The notes beneath the pieces are model-generated. The model ran no database searches and had not been told where the DNA came from. It worked only from the letters and a program-made list of their open reading frames with translations. From positions 372,001-436,000 of the forward strand of contig NZ_VJVZ01000001.1 of assembly GCF_007097145.1 (NCBI RefSeq): a DNA stretch of 64,000 nt, in the 5' to 3' direction. Of the stretch, positions 1 through 7,485 are shown in pieces. Each line of letters begins with the position of its first letter. Positions within the stretch are counted from its first letter, which is position 1. A program made the position numbers and the translations under genes. The stretch comes from Flavobacterium zepuense (lineage in GTDB: Bacteria > Bacteroidota > Bacteroidia > Flavobacteriales > Flavobacteriaceae).

Positions 1-947
1 TTCTCTATGTGCGATATGCCGTTATCAAGTCCCAGCCACAGGTCTTTTTCCTTATCTAAAGTGATGGATAGTACCGCATTGTTTTTAAGCGAATTATTGC
101 GGTTGATATTTTTATAGGTACCTGTGGGCATATCTATAATATAGAGCCCGCGTAATGCCGTACCCACCGCAAGGGTATTGGCATCTATAAACTTTGCGGT
201 AAGCAGCACATCGTTCTTTAAAAGGGTGTTTATAGGACTGGCCCAGGGTTGCAACTTATCCCCTGTGGTAGTATAAATTCCGGTATTTTTTGTGAAGATG
301 TACAGCTTGCCCCCAATCTTCTCCATCCCGTGGATAATGTTGTCTTTAAGCTCCGGCCAGTTTTTAACCTCGGTAAAATTTTCGCCCTGCATAATGTACA
401 TGCCGTTGCGAACAGAAGCCACGTAAATTGTACTCTCTATAACATAGCAATAGGATATTTGCGAGGGGAACTTTACCTTTTTAACTGTTTTGCCGTTGTA
501 CAGGTAAATTTCGTTAAACGACTGAAAGTAAACCGTATTGCCGTGTTTAAATATCTTCCATATCTCCTCATTATCGGCATTGCCTAAAAAGAGTTCCTTA
601 TTTTCTGAAAGCGAAAAATAGCGCATGCGCCCTTTAATGCGTTTCCAGTAGCCAAATTCTTTATACGACCCACAATATATCCTGTCGCCATCGGCAAAAA
701 CCGACCGTAGTATGGTTTTATTGGGCAAGGCATATTTTTCCCATTTAATGCCGTTGTAGCGCAAAAAGAAATGATTATTGGCAAAGTATAAGGCATTATC
801 GTTGCCCTGTGCTACATTCCATACCTGGTTATCGCCGGCATAGTCAGATTTGGTAAAGTTTTCTACAAAAGGCAGCACCTGCTGGGCATTGCCCGTAACA
901 GTACATAAAATTATGAGAAGTATAAATAAGCGCTGCTTTAATTGCAT
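1..947 (-). CDS. Beta-propeller sensor/regulator, N-terminal part (truncated by window)
   Basis: The gene starts at the ATG whose A is base 947 and runs off the left edge after about 315 codons. It opens with a signal peptide (MQLKQRLFILLIILCTVTGNA) followed by propeller-like repeats with YFANNHFFLRYNG, YCGSYKEFGYW and LWLGLDNGISHIE. This pattern matches the large Bacteroidota proteins with a periplasmic two-component-regulator propeller, often followed by a triple-tyrosine domain, a membrane helix and a LuxR-type or kinase output. The output domain lies outside the window, so the signalling role is inferred. The propeller would sit in the periplasm. Confidence 0.75.
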   Translation of the reverse strand, partial: MQLKQRLFILLIILCTVTGNAQQVLPFVENFTKSDYAGDNQVWNVAQGNDNALYFANNHFFLRYNGIKWEKYALPNKTILRSVFADGDRIYCGSYKEFGYWKRIKGRMRYFSLSENKELFLGNADNEEIWKIFKHGNTVYFQSFNEIYLYNGKTVKKVKFPSQISYCYVIESTIYVASVRNGMYIMQGENFTEVKNWPELKDNIIHGMEKIGGKLYIFTKNTGIYTTTGDKLQPWASPINTLLKNDVLLTAKFIDANTLAVGTALRGLYIIDMPTGTYKNINRNNSLKNNAVLSITLDKEKDLWLGLDNGISHIE

Positions 948-1007
948 TATCAAAAAAAATTAGCTTCTCAAAGTTATAAAACTAATTAAGATAATTGGAT
1001 TGATGCC

Positions 1008-1037
1008 AAAAAAAATGCCCCTATATGTGGGGCACGT
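1008..1037 (-). terminator. Intrinsic terminator overlapping the stop codon of the upstream gene
   Basis: Read on the minus strand, GCCCC and GGGGC arms enclose a 7-base loop and are followed by eight T. The TAG stop of the dehydrogenase gene lies in the loop, so the terminator is partly coding. Confidence 0.75.
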
Positions 1038-2241
1038 TTTCTTGAATGTAATTTTCGTTAAGGTACTTAAACTTTTCGGTCAGCTTGCCGTCTTGGGTAA
1101 TCATGGCCCTTTTAAGCACACCATCCTTATCATTATTATAAAAGGCAGGCACAACATGTTTTAAGAACATTTCGCCAAAACCCTCGCTGGCATCGCGTGG
1201 CAGTTCGCACGGCAAGTTATCTACCGCCATAACCACAATAGCCGCAGGATGGTGTACATCGGTTTCCTCCCCACTAAACGGATTGTAGCCATATAATGGC
1301 TCTGCAATGCAGGAAGCCCGTACCGTACAGGCAACAGGGCCTGCAACATCGCACGAAATATCGGCCACTACCTTTAGCTTGCAGTCTTTATCCTTAAGCA
1401 TATCCTGGGTAAGGATATCCGGCGAATCATTTCCATGAAAATGGCCTGCTATAAAAATATCAGATGCATTGCTAAAACGCCTGAAGTTAGAAACATATTC
1501 TGTTGGGTGATCGAAGAAATCCTCCGCAGCAGTTGCTACAACCCCATCTTTGCGCATGTTATAATCAAGTACATCAAGCTGGGTATACACCGGGCTGCTG
1601 TACACCTTGTTAAGAAAATTATCTGCCGATACTTCCTTAATTTTCATGGCATCTAATATTTCTTTAATGCCCCCACCTACTTTACCCTTACCGGTAACCA
1701 CAATTTTTATGGGTGGCAACACGATCCTCTTAAGCCTTGCTATAAGAGCATCCCTGTCCTGTAAGGTCTCCGCTTTTGGCAGGTTGTATAACTCAAATTT
1801 AAGACCAAAAGCCCTGAATGCGTTGTATGTGCCCACTATACCGGCATAACGGCCAAAGCCTATTAGCCTTTTATGGTTGGCATCGGTAACGGTTTCATGG
1901 TCGTATAGGGTAATTTCTTTATCAATAATAGCCTGCAGCATCTTTTGGTTATGCGGCTGTTTTTTAATGGTATGCGAAAAGAAAAAGTATTTTTTATGCG
2001 GCACCAAAGCATCAACGGGTACTTCTTTAACACCTATAAATACATCACAGTCAGATACATCATCCTTAACATCAAAGCCTGCATTGCGGTATTCGTCATC
2101 GTTAAATATACGCACGTCAGACGATTCTACCATGATCTCTGCCTGAGGGAACTGTTCTTTAAAGGCTAATAACATAGTGGGCGAAAAAACAACCCTTTTA
2201 TCCGGCGGCGACTTTCTCTCTTTTATAATTGCAAATTTCAT
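1021..2241 (-). CDS. Alanine dehydrogenase/PNT-family NAD(P)-dependent oxidoreductase (saccharopine dehydrogenase-like)
   Basis: The 406-residue protein begins with the AlaDh/PNT N-terminal signature (KERKSPPDKRVVFSP). A Rossmann-type glycine motif (VTGKGKVGGGIKEIL) lies near residue 185. Homologues in Flavobacteriia are annotated either as alanine dehydrogenase or as lysine-forming saccharopine dehydrogenase. The sequence alone does not settle the substrate. It is cytosolic, with no signal peptide. It stands alone, with a terminator overlapping its stop codon and 332 bases of non-coding DNA upstream. Confidence 0.75.
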   Translation of the reverse strand: MKFAIIKERKSPPDKRVVFSPTMLLAFKEQFPQAEIMVESSDVRIFNDDEYRNAGFDVKDDVSDCDVFIGVKEVPVDALVPHKKYFFFSHTIKKQPHNQKMLQAIIDKEITLYDHETVTDANHKRLIGFGRYAGIVGTYNAFRAFGLKFELYNLPKAETLQDRDALIARLKRIVLPPIKIVVTGKGKVGGGIKEILDAMKIKEVSADNFLNKVYSSPVYTQLDVLDYNMRKDGVVATAAEDFFDHPTEYVSNFRRFSNASDIFIAGHFHGNDSPDILTQDMLKDKDCKLKVVADISCDVAGPVACTVRASCIAEPLYGYNPFSGEETDVHHPAAIVVMAVDNLPCELPRDASEGFGEMFLKHVVPAFYNNDKDGVLKRAMITQDGKLTEKFKYLNENYIQENVPHI

Positions 2242-2573
2242 AGCTGTTTATTTACAAATTTGGTTTTGAATTTGTGACTTTATTAAATACGAAAACGATG
2301 TATTAAAAATTTATCACTTAAAATTAAATAATAGCATTCAAATATAACAATATTCCATTTTAAAAACCAAAAATATTACAAAAAAGTCATAACCTTTAAT
2401 CTAACGATATTATAAATTATTAATTGATGAAGGCTGATAAGTATTGGATAAATAAAAGCCACTATAAAACATTTTAGACAGTTTTTTAGAGTTTTTTTGG
2501 TGGAGTGAGTAGGGAGTTTTATCAAATTCCAACATTCGTGATCTTATTAAACTTACTTGATTGTCACATTATA
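2242..2573. other. AT-rich intergenic region, no gene seen
   Basis: This 332-base stretch is strongly AT-rich and lacks an open frame with a plausible ribosome-binding site. It should hold the promoter of the dehydrogenase gene on the minus strand (near 2255-2275, a TTTG-rich segment) and the 3' end of the membrane-protein transcript from the right. No clear hairpin or repeat was seen. Confidence 0.5.
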
Positions 2574-3011
2574 TTATTTATACAAGTTAAAAAGCATTGG
2601 TACAAGCCAAAATATAAAAACAGTAAAAAACCACATTAAAAAAAAAGTAGATGTGAATTTTGGCTCGTTACATTTGTATTTATTTTTTAAACAATGGATT
2701 ATAGATTCGTAATTGACCTTATGTTTAACGTACAAATGAATTGATATATAAATAATAAAAGCTGATGCGATTATAAAAAAATTGTTGAAAGCAATTACAT
2801 TGAAGTTAAGAAGGAAACCGAATACAATGATGTAACACAGAAACAAAACAAAGAACATTAGCATTTTTAAGGAGTTTAGCGAAGATTCTTTTAATTGAGG
2901 TTCCTTTGTTTTTAAATAATTACTAAAAAAACCATTTGAAATGTATAATGCATATTTAATACATTCATACACACCCGCTGAAATCGGTTTAATAAATTTT
3001 CTAAACATCAT
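2574..3011 (-). CDS. Unknown membrane protein, 145 aa
   Basis: I do not recognise this protein. Three hydrophobic segments are visible: about residues 48-70 (LMFFVLFLCYIIVFGFLLNF), 72-93 (AFNNFFIIASAFIIYISIHL) and 122-143 (TFFLMWFFTVFIFWLVPML). A short basic, cysteine-containing loop (HCLKNKYKCNEPKF) lies before the last helix. The start is an ATG-ATG pair at 3011. Codons are much richer in A/T than in the neighbouring housekeeping genes, and it sits in an AT-rich pocket between a metabolic gene and ssrA. That is a common place for acquired DNA. No function can be given. Confidence 0.6.
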   Translation of the reverse strand: MMFRKFIKPISAGVYECIKYALYISNGFFSNYLKTKEPQLKESSLNSLKMLMFFVLFLCYIIVFGFLLNFNVIAFNNFFIIASAFIIYISIHLYVKHKVNYESIIHCLKNKYKCNEPKFTSTFFLMWFFTVFIFWLVPMLFNLYK

Positions 3012-3182
3012 TCTTCGTTGTTATATTCCCATATTTAATTACCTTACTTTTTACCTCAAGTTCCAAGTCATACTCTAATAAATATAGCCAATGTAATAAC
3101 AGGTAAAAGCCTTACAAAGCTAAACTAAAAAAGGTAACGAGATTTAAAGTAAAAAACCGTGGTTCATAGAGTGTACCAAAAA

Positions 3183-3214
3183 AAAACGCCACTGTTTCCA
3201 ATGGCGTTTTTAAT
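3183..3214 (-). terminator. Terminator of ssrA
   Basis: AAAAACGCCA and TGGCGTTTTT arms form a symmetrical hairpin just past the 3' end of tmRNA. It would also work for transcripts arriving on the plus strand. Confidence 0.75.
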
Positions 3215-3222
3215 CTTTCTTG

Positions 3223-3616
3223 TGGAATCGCCGGGAATCGAACCCGGGTCCAAACAGGGAAGCAAAGAGCTTTCTACACGTTTAGTTTCTGCTTGGTTTT
3301 TCGATAGTGTGCAAGGCCAGAAACCGCCACACACCACTTAGCTTCTGTTTTCTCAGGGCCTCCGCGAAGCAAAAAGACCCCCAGGTTTACTTTTACGGTT
3401 CCCCTATACAAAACGCCATAAACCAGGGCTTTTTAGGAGAATCTCGCTTTCCTGCCTTGCAGGAACGAGGCTAATCTTACTTTAATTTAGATTATGCAGC
3501 TAGAGCGTAGTTATTTTCGCCGTTTAAAATTGTAAGACCATTTATTAACGAGAATTGTCTCAGTTCTCGACGTGCTTACTGTTCAGTTCGGCCTGCTGTC
3601 AAAACCAGTCGACCCC
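3223..3616 (-). ncRNA. ssrA: tmRNA (transfer-messenger RNA)
   Basis: The 5' end (GGGGUCGACUGGUUUUGACAG) pairs through GGGGUCG with CGAUUCC at the 3' end, giving the tRNA-like acceptor stem. A T-arm with GGUUCGAUUCC is visible, and CCA is not encoded. The tag reading frame at 3492-3521 (minus) ends in GENNYALAA followed by TAA; the resume codon is probably GGC at 3519-3521. The molecule rescues stalled ribosomes by adding this degradation tag, working with SmpB. Pseudoknot-forming GC-rich segments fill 3350-3480. A peptide frame overlapping the 3' end on the other strand is not a gene. Confidence 0.95.
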
Positions 3617-3636
3617 AAATAGTAGTTATTATAGTG

Positions 3637-3644
3637 CAAATATA
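3637..3644 (-). promoter_or_regulatory. -7 element of the ssrA promoter
   Basis: On the minus strand this reads TATATTTG, a match to the Bacteroidota TAnnTTTG element, about 20 bases before the mature tmRNA 5' end. No good -33 TTTG was found at normal spacing. Confidence 0.45.
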
Positions 3645-3760
3645 GTACCAATATATTTAAAATGCTAATGGGTTTAACATTTGCTATACAATACATTCAC
3701 TCCAAGATTTAGTTTTGTATTTAAACTATTATAATTGCTAATTTTACACAAAAAATTGTT

Positions 3761-5116
3761 GTGAGTAAGATCCTTATAATAGACGACGAGGAAAAGCTAA
3801 GAAACCTCATGGCGCGCATAATAACGCTGGAAGGTTTTGATGTAATACAGGCGGCCGACTGCAAAACAGGGCTGGCTAAACTGGCTAAAGAAGAGGTTAA
3901 CATCGTGCTGTGCGATGTAAAGCTGCCCGACGGCACCGGTGTAGAGCTCACGCTGAAAATTAAGGAAACCTACCCACAAACCGAAGTAATACTCCTTACC
4001 GCTTACGGAAACATACCCGATGGTGTGCAGGCCATAAAAAATGGTGCCTTTGATTACATTGTTAAAGGCGATGACAACAATAAGATCATCCCGCTTTTGC
4101 AGCGAGCGCTCGAAAAGAACAGCCTTAGCCGCCGCGTGGTACAATTAGAAGAAAAACTCGAAAAAAAATATTCTTTTGATGGTATTACAGGGTCCTCTAA
4201 AGCCATTGCCATTGCTATAGAGCTTGCCAAAAAAGTAGCCGGTACAGATACCACTGTTTTGCTAACCGGCGAAACAGGTACAGGTAAAGAGGTGTTTGCT
4301 AATGCCACACACCAGGCAAGCCCCAGAAAAAATAAAAATTTTGTTGCTATTAACTGCTCTGCCTTTAGTCATGACCTGCTGGAAAGCGAATTGTTTGGAC
4401 ACATTGCAGGAGCATTTACAGGTGCTGTTAAAGACAAAAAAGGCCTTTTTGAAGAAGCCCACAAGGGCACCTTATTTTTAGATGAAATAGGCGAAATGCC
4501 GCTTGACCTGCAGGCAAAATTATTGCGCGTCTTAGAGAATGGGGAGTATATTAAAGTAGGCGAAAGCAAAATAACCAAAGCTGACGTTCGTATTATAGCC
4601 GCCACAAACCGCGATTTGCCTAAAGAGATCGAAGGAGGCCGGTTTCGTCAGGACCTTTTTTATCGCCTCTCTATATTTGCCATAAAACTGCCTGCCCTGC
4701 GGGAGCGCGTTGCAGATATTGAGGCCCTGGCTAACGGCTTCTTGAAAACATTTGCCGTTAAAATAAATAAAAAAATTACAGCATTGTCGCCCAACTTTAC
4801 AGCGGCGCTTAAGCATCATAACTGGCCGGGCAATATTCGCGAACTTAAAAATGTTATAGAACGCAGCGTTATCTTAGAAACAGGCAACACCCTTTCGGTT
4901 GACACGTTACCTGCCGAAATAAGGCTGGCGCAAACAGAAAATGCTTCGGATGGCGAAACAAAGATTTTATCGGCATTTTCATTGGCTTCTGCCGAAAAAT
5001 TACACATTCAAAAAGTTTTTAACCATACCAATGGCAACAAAGCCGAAACGGCGCGCCTGCTTAATATTGGTATCGCTACCCTATACCGTAAGATAGACGA
5101 ATACAGTATATCTTAG
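3761..5116 (+). CDS. Sigma-54-dependent response regulator (NtrC family), probable kdp regulator
   Basis: The 451-residue protein has a receiver domain (acidic pair IDDE, phospho-acceptor Asp52 in LCDVKLPD) and an AAA+ domain with Walker A GETGTGKE (170-177), the sigma-54 contact loop GAFTGA (217-222) and Walker B TLFLDE. A Fis-type helix-turn-helix lies at the C-terminus (NKAETARLLNIGIATLYRKI). It starts at GTG, since no ATG lies in frame nearby. It precedes the kdp genes, where most other phyla have the OmpR-type KdpE. A strong terminator separates it from the kdp transcript. Its partner is likely the histidine kinase encoded at 12325-14040. The kdp link is inferred from position. Confidence 0.9.
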   Translation: MSKILIIDDEEKLRNLMARIITLEGFDVIQAADCKTGLAKLAKEEVNIVLCDVKLPDGTGVELTLKIKETYPQTEVILLTAYGNIPDGVQAIKNGAFDYIVKGDDNNKIIPLLQRALEKNSLSRRVVQLEEKLEKKYSFDGITGSSKAIAIAIELAKKVAGTDTTVLLTGETGTGKEVFANATHQASPRKNKNFVAINCSAFSHDLLESELFGHIAGAFTGAVKDKKGLFEEAHKGTLFLDEIGEMPLDLQAKLLRVLENGEYIKVGESKITKADVRIIAATNRDLPKEIEGGRFRQDLFYRLSIFAIKLPALRERVADIEALANGFLKTFAVKINKKITALSPNFTAALKHHNWPGNIRELKNVIERSVILETGNTLSVDTLPAEIRLAQTENASDGETKILSAFSLASAEKLHIQKVFNHTNGNKAETARLLNIGIATLYRKIDEYSIS

Positions 5117-5142
5117 TTAAAGTTACACATTCTTTCCTACTA

Positions 5143-5190
5143 CCCTATCATTTTGAAAGCATCGGCCTTATCAAAATGATAGGGTTTTTA
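5143..5190 (+). terminator. Terminator after the response regulator
   Basis: Perfectly matching arms CCCTATCATTTTGA and TCAAAATGATAGGG are followed by five T. It isolates the regulator gene from the kdp structural genes. Confidence 0.9.
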
Positions 5191-5305
5191 TTTGGCACAG
5201 GTATCACTTAAAACATAAACATCTAATAATAAATCATTTAAAACTACACCACCAAAAGGGTATGTGTTTGGCTATACAGGTACAGAACATCAAATAAGTT
5301 TTAAA

Positions 5306-5587
5306 ATGAAAAACAATGTGAAAACAGTTGCCGCAAAAGCTGCTCAATTTGCAGAGATAACAAAAAACTGCATACGGCTTGGCAACATACTCCGTGCGAA
5401 AAAATGCCTTGATATAGCCGAACTACTATTTAGTACCGATAGTAACGAAACAAAAAATGCCATTGGTAACGTGTATGTATATTCCGTTTCCACTTTTATG
5501 GAACTGAAACACTGCACCGTGTCAAAGCTCTTCCCACCATCTTTAAAACAGGAATATATTTCCCAGATAAACACCTCGGAGGTTTAA
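5306..5587 (+). CDS. Small conserved-looking protein at the head of the kdp operon, 93 aa
   Basis: The ATG at 5306 is preferred over an upstream TTG at 5264 because the protein then begins MKNNVKTVAAKAAQFAEI. It is a soluble, mostly helical protein with KKCLDIAELLFSTDSNETKNAIGNVYVYSVSTFME. This resembles a small helical family that I recall upstream of kdp genes in Flavobacteriia (DUF7674-like), but I cannot confirm that. The spacing to the following small frames and to kdpA suggests co-transcription. A role in potassium-uptake control is only a guess from position. Confidence 0.6.
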   Translation: MKNNVKTVAAKAAQFAEITKNCIRLGNILRAKKCLDIAELLFSTDSNETKNAIGNVYVYSVSTFMELKHCTVSKLFPPSLKQEYISQINTSEV

Positions 5588-5597
5588 GCACTACATT

Positions 5598-5654
5598 ATG
5601 GAAACAACAATTATCCTCATCGTGGCAGGCATATCGTTGTCTACTCTTTATTAA
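5598..5654 (+). CDS. Mini-ORF for an 18-residue hydrophobic peptide before kdpF
   Basis: The frame METTIILIVAGISLSTLY begins 11 bases after the preceding stop codon and could form one short membrane segment. It looks like a second KdpF-type peptide or a leader. No strong ribosome-binding site is visible, as is usual in Bacteroidota, so expression is unproven. Confidence 0.35.
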   Translation: METTIILIVAGISLSTLY

Positions 5655-5690
5655 ATCGGTCGACTTTTTCGACAAAATCTAAAACAAATT

Positions 5691-5768
5691 ATGACAGCAT
5701 TATTTATTACAGCACTACTTGTATTTGTATACATGTGCTATGTACTTGTTAAACCCGAAAAATTTTAA
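5691..5768 (+). CDS. kdpF: KdpF, small subunit of the K+-transporting ATPase
   Basis: The 25-residue frame begins MTALFITALLVFVYMCYVL and ends KPEKF. It is a single membrane helix ending three bases before the kdpA start. KdpF of other bacteria is a 25-30 residue single-helix peptide directly upstream of kdpA that stabilises the KdpFABC complex in the inner membrane. Position, size and hydrophobicity all fit; the sequence is too short for a family match by eye beyond that. Confidence 0.8.
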   Translation: MTALFITALLVFVYMCYVLVKPEKF

Positions 5769-5771
5769 TTA

Positions 5772-7475
5772 ATGAACACTGAAATTTTAGGCATCGTTGC
5801 CATGTACGGCATTGTATTGCTGCTTGCCATCCCATTAGGGCGTTACATTGGCAAAATATTTAACTATGAACCTACCTGGGCCGATAAACTATTTAATCCC
5901 ATAGACCGCTTTTTCTTTAAAATGGGAGGCATAGATGATAAAGTAGAAATGAACTGGAAACAGCACCTTGGTGCACTGCTTACCATTAATCTTGTGTGGT
6001 TCCTGCTCTCTATGTTCGTATTGCTTAACATGGACTGGCTTCCGCTAAACCCCGATGCTAATCCTGCCATGACCAGCGACCTCGCTTTTAACACCTCAGT
6101 AAGCTTTATAACCAATACTAACCTGCAACATTATAGCGGAGAAACCGGCCTGTCATATTTAGGGCAGTTAACCCTTATGCTGTGGCAGTTTATTAGTGCG
6201 GCTTGTGGTATGGCAATTTGTGCTGTGGTTTTTATGGCCATGAAAGAAAAAACATCAACTACACTGGGTAACTTTTACAGTTTTTTTGTGCGGTCTGCTA
6301 CACGTGTGTTATTGCCTTTGTGCATAGTAGTAGCTACTATACTGGTATTTAACGGCACACCAATGACTTTTGGGGGCAAAGACCATATTACCACATTAGA
6401 GGGTAAAACCCAGGATGTAAGCCGTGGTCCCGTGGCAGCCTTTGTTGCCATAAAACAACTGGGTACAAATGGTGGTGGCTTTTACGGGCCTAATTCTGCC
6501 AACCCTATGGAGAACCCTAACTACCTTACCAACATTGTAGAAAGCGTAAGCATCGTATTACTTCCCATAGCACTGGTATTTGCATTGGGCTATGTGCTAA
6601 AGCGCAAAAAATTAGCCTATACCATTTTTGGTGTAATGACGCTTGGGTTCCTGTTACTGCTACTGCCTACCGTTATTGGAGAAACAGGCGGCAATCCTGC
6701 TATCGATAACATGGGCATATCGCAAAACATGGGCAGTATGGAAGGTAAAGAGGTACGATTTGGTGCAGTGTCATCGGCAAACTGGGCTACCTATACTACC
6801 TGTACCAGTAATGGCTCAGTTAACGCCATGCACGATAGTTTTACCCCGCTTGGTGGTGCCACTACCCTATTGGGCATGATGGTTAACTGCTTTTATGGCG
6901 GTATAGGCGTAGGGTTCCTTAACTTTTACATCTTTATAATACTGGGTGTATTTATTAGTGGGCTTATGGTAGGCCGCACACCGGAATTCCTTGGTAAAAA
7001 AATAGAAGCTAAAGAAATGAAGATCGCCATGATAATAGCGCTGCTGCACCCGTTCCTTATACTGGCAGGTACTGCATTGGCAAGCCACCTTTATGCAGGC
7101 AATCCGGAAGCCTATGCCGGTTGGCTGGCCAACCCCGGTTACCACGGCTTTAGCGAAATGCTGTATGAGTTTACCTCATCATCGGCAAATAACGGCAGTG
7201 GCTTTGAAGGCCTGGGTGATAATACCCCGTTTTGGAACATTGCCACAGGTATTGTCATGCTAATGGCGCGCTACCTGCCTATTATAGGCCCCGTAGCAAT
7301 TGCAGGATTGCTTGCCGCTAAAAAGCACGTACCCGAAAGTTCCGGCACACTTAAAACCGATACCTCAACCTTTGGTTTTATGGTCTTTGCAGTAATTTTT
7401 ATAGTAGCGGCACTGTCCTTCTTCCCTGCACTTACATTGGGCCCAATAGCCGAATATTTTTCATTATACCAATAA
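5772..7475 (+). CDS. kdpA: Potassium-transporting ATPase subunit A
   Basis: The 567-residue polytopic membrane protein is the K+ channel-like subunit of the high-affinity Kdp pump. Segments matching all four selectivity-filter loops are visible: TNTNLQHYSGE, GTNGGGFYGPNSANPMENP, CTSNGSVNAMHDSF and SSANNGSGFEGL. Length is normal for the family (about 560). It follows kdpF by three bases and precedes kdpB by ten. It acts in the inner membrane with KdpB, KdpC and KdpF under potassium limitation. Confidence 0.97.
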   Translation: MNTEILGIVAMYGIVLLLAIPLGRYIGKIFNYEPTWADKLFNPIDRFFFKMGGIDDKVEMNWKQHLGALLTINLVWFLLSMFVLLNMDWLPLNPDANPAMTSDLAFNTSVSFITNTNLQHYSGETGLSYLGQLTLMLWQFISAACGMAICAVVFMAMKEKTSTTLGNFYSFFVRSATRVLLPLCIVVATILVFNGTPMTFGGKDHITTLEGKTQDVSRGPVAAFVAIKQLGTNGGGFYGPNSANPMENPNYLTNIVESVSIVLLPIALVFALGYVLKRKKLAYTIFGVMTLGFLLLLLPTVIGETGGNPAIDNMGISQNMGSMEGKEVRFGAVSSANWATYTTCTSNGSVNAMHDSFTPLGGATTLLGMMVNCFYGGIGVGFLNFYIFIILGVFISGLMVGRTPEFLGKKIEAKEMKIAMIIALLHPFLILAGTALASHLYAGNPEAYAGWLANPGYHGFSEMLYEFTSSSANNGSGFEGLGDNTPFWNIATGIVMLMARYLPIIGPVAIAGLLAAKKHVPESSGTLKTDTSTFGFMVFAVIFIVAALSFFPALTLGPIAEYFSLYQ

Positions 7476-7485
7476 AAACATTTAA

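Noticed and set aside
249..796. Two short frames opposite or inside the truncated propeller gene
   Set aside because: The minus-strand propeller frame is continuous with signal peptide and repeats; the others are shadows.
3159..3341. A 60-codon plus-strand frame at the ssrA 3' end
   Set aside because: It lies across the tmRNA terminator and the tRNA-like end; the sequence is explained by the RNA gene.
5192..5206. Sigma-54 promoter for kdp as an annotated feature
   Set aside because: Only the -24 half (TTGGCAC) is present; the -12 GC is missing, so it is listed only as a finding.
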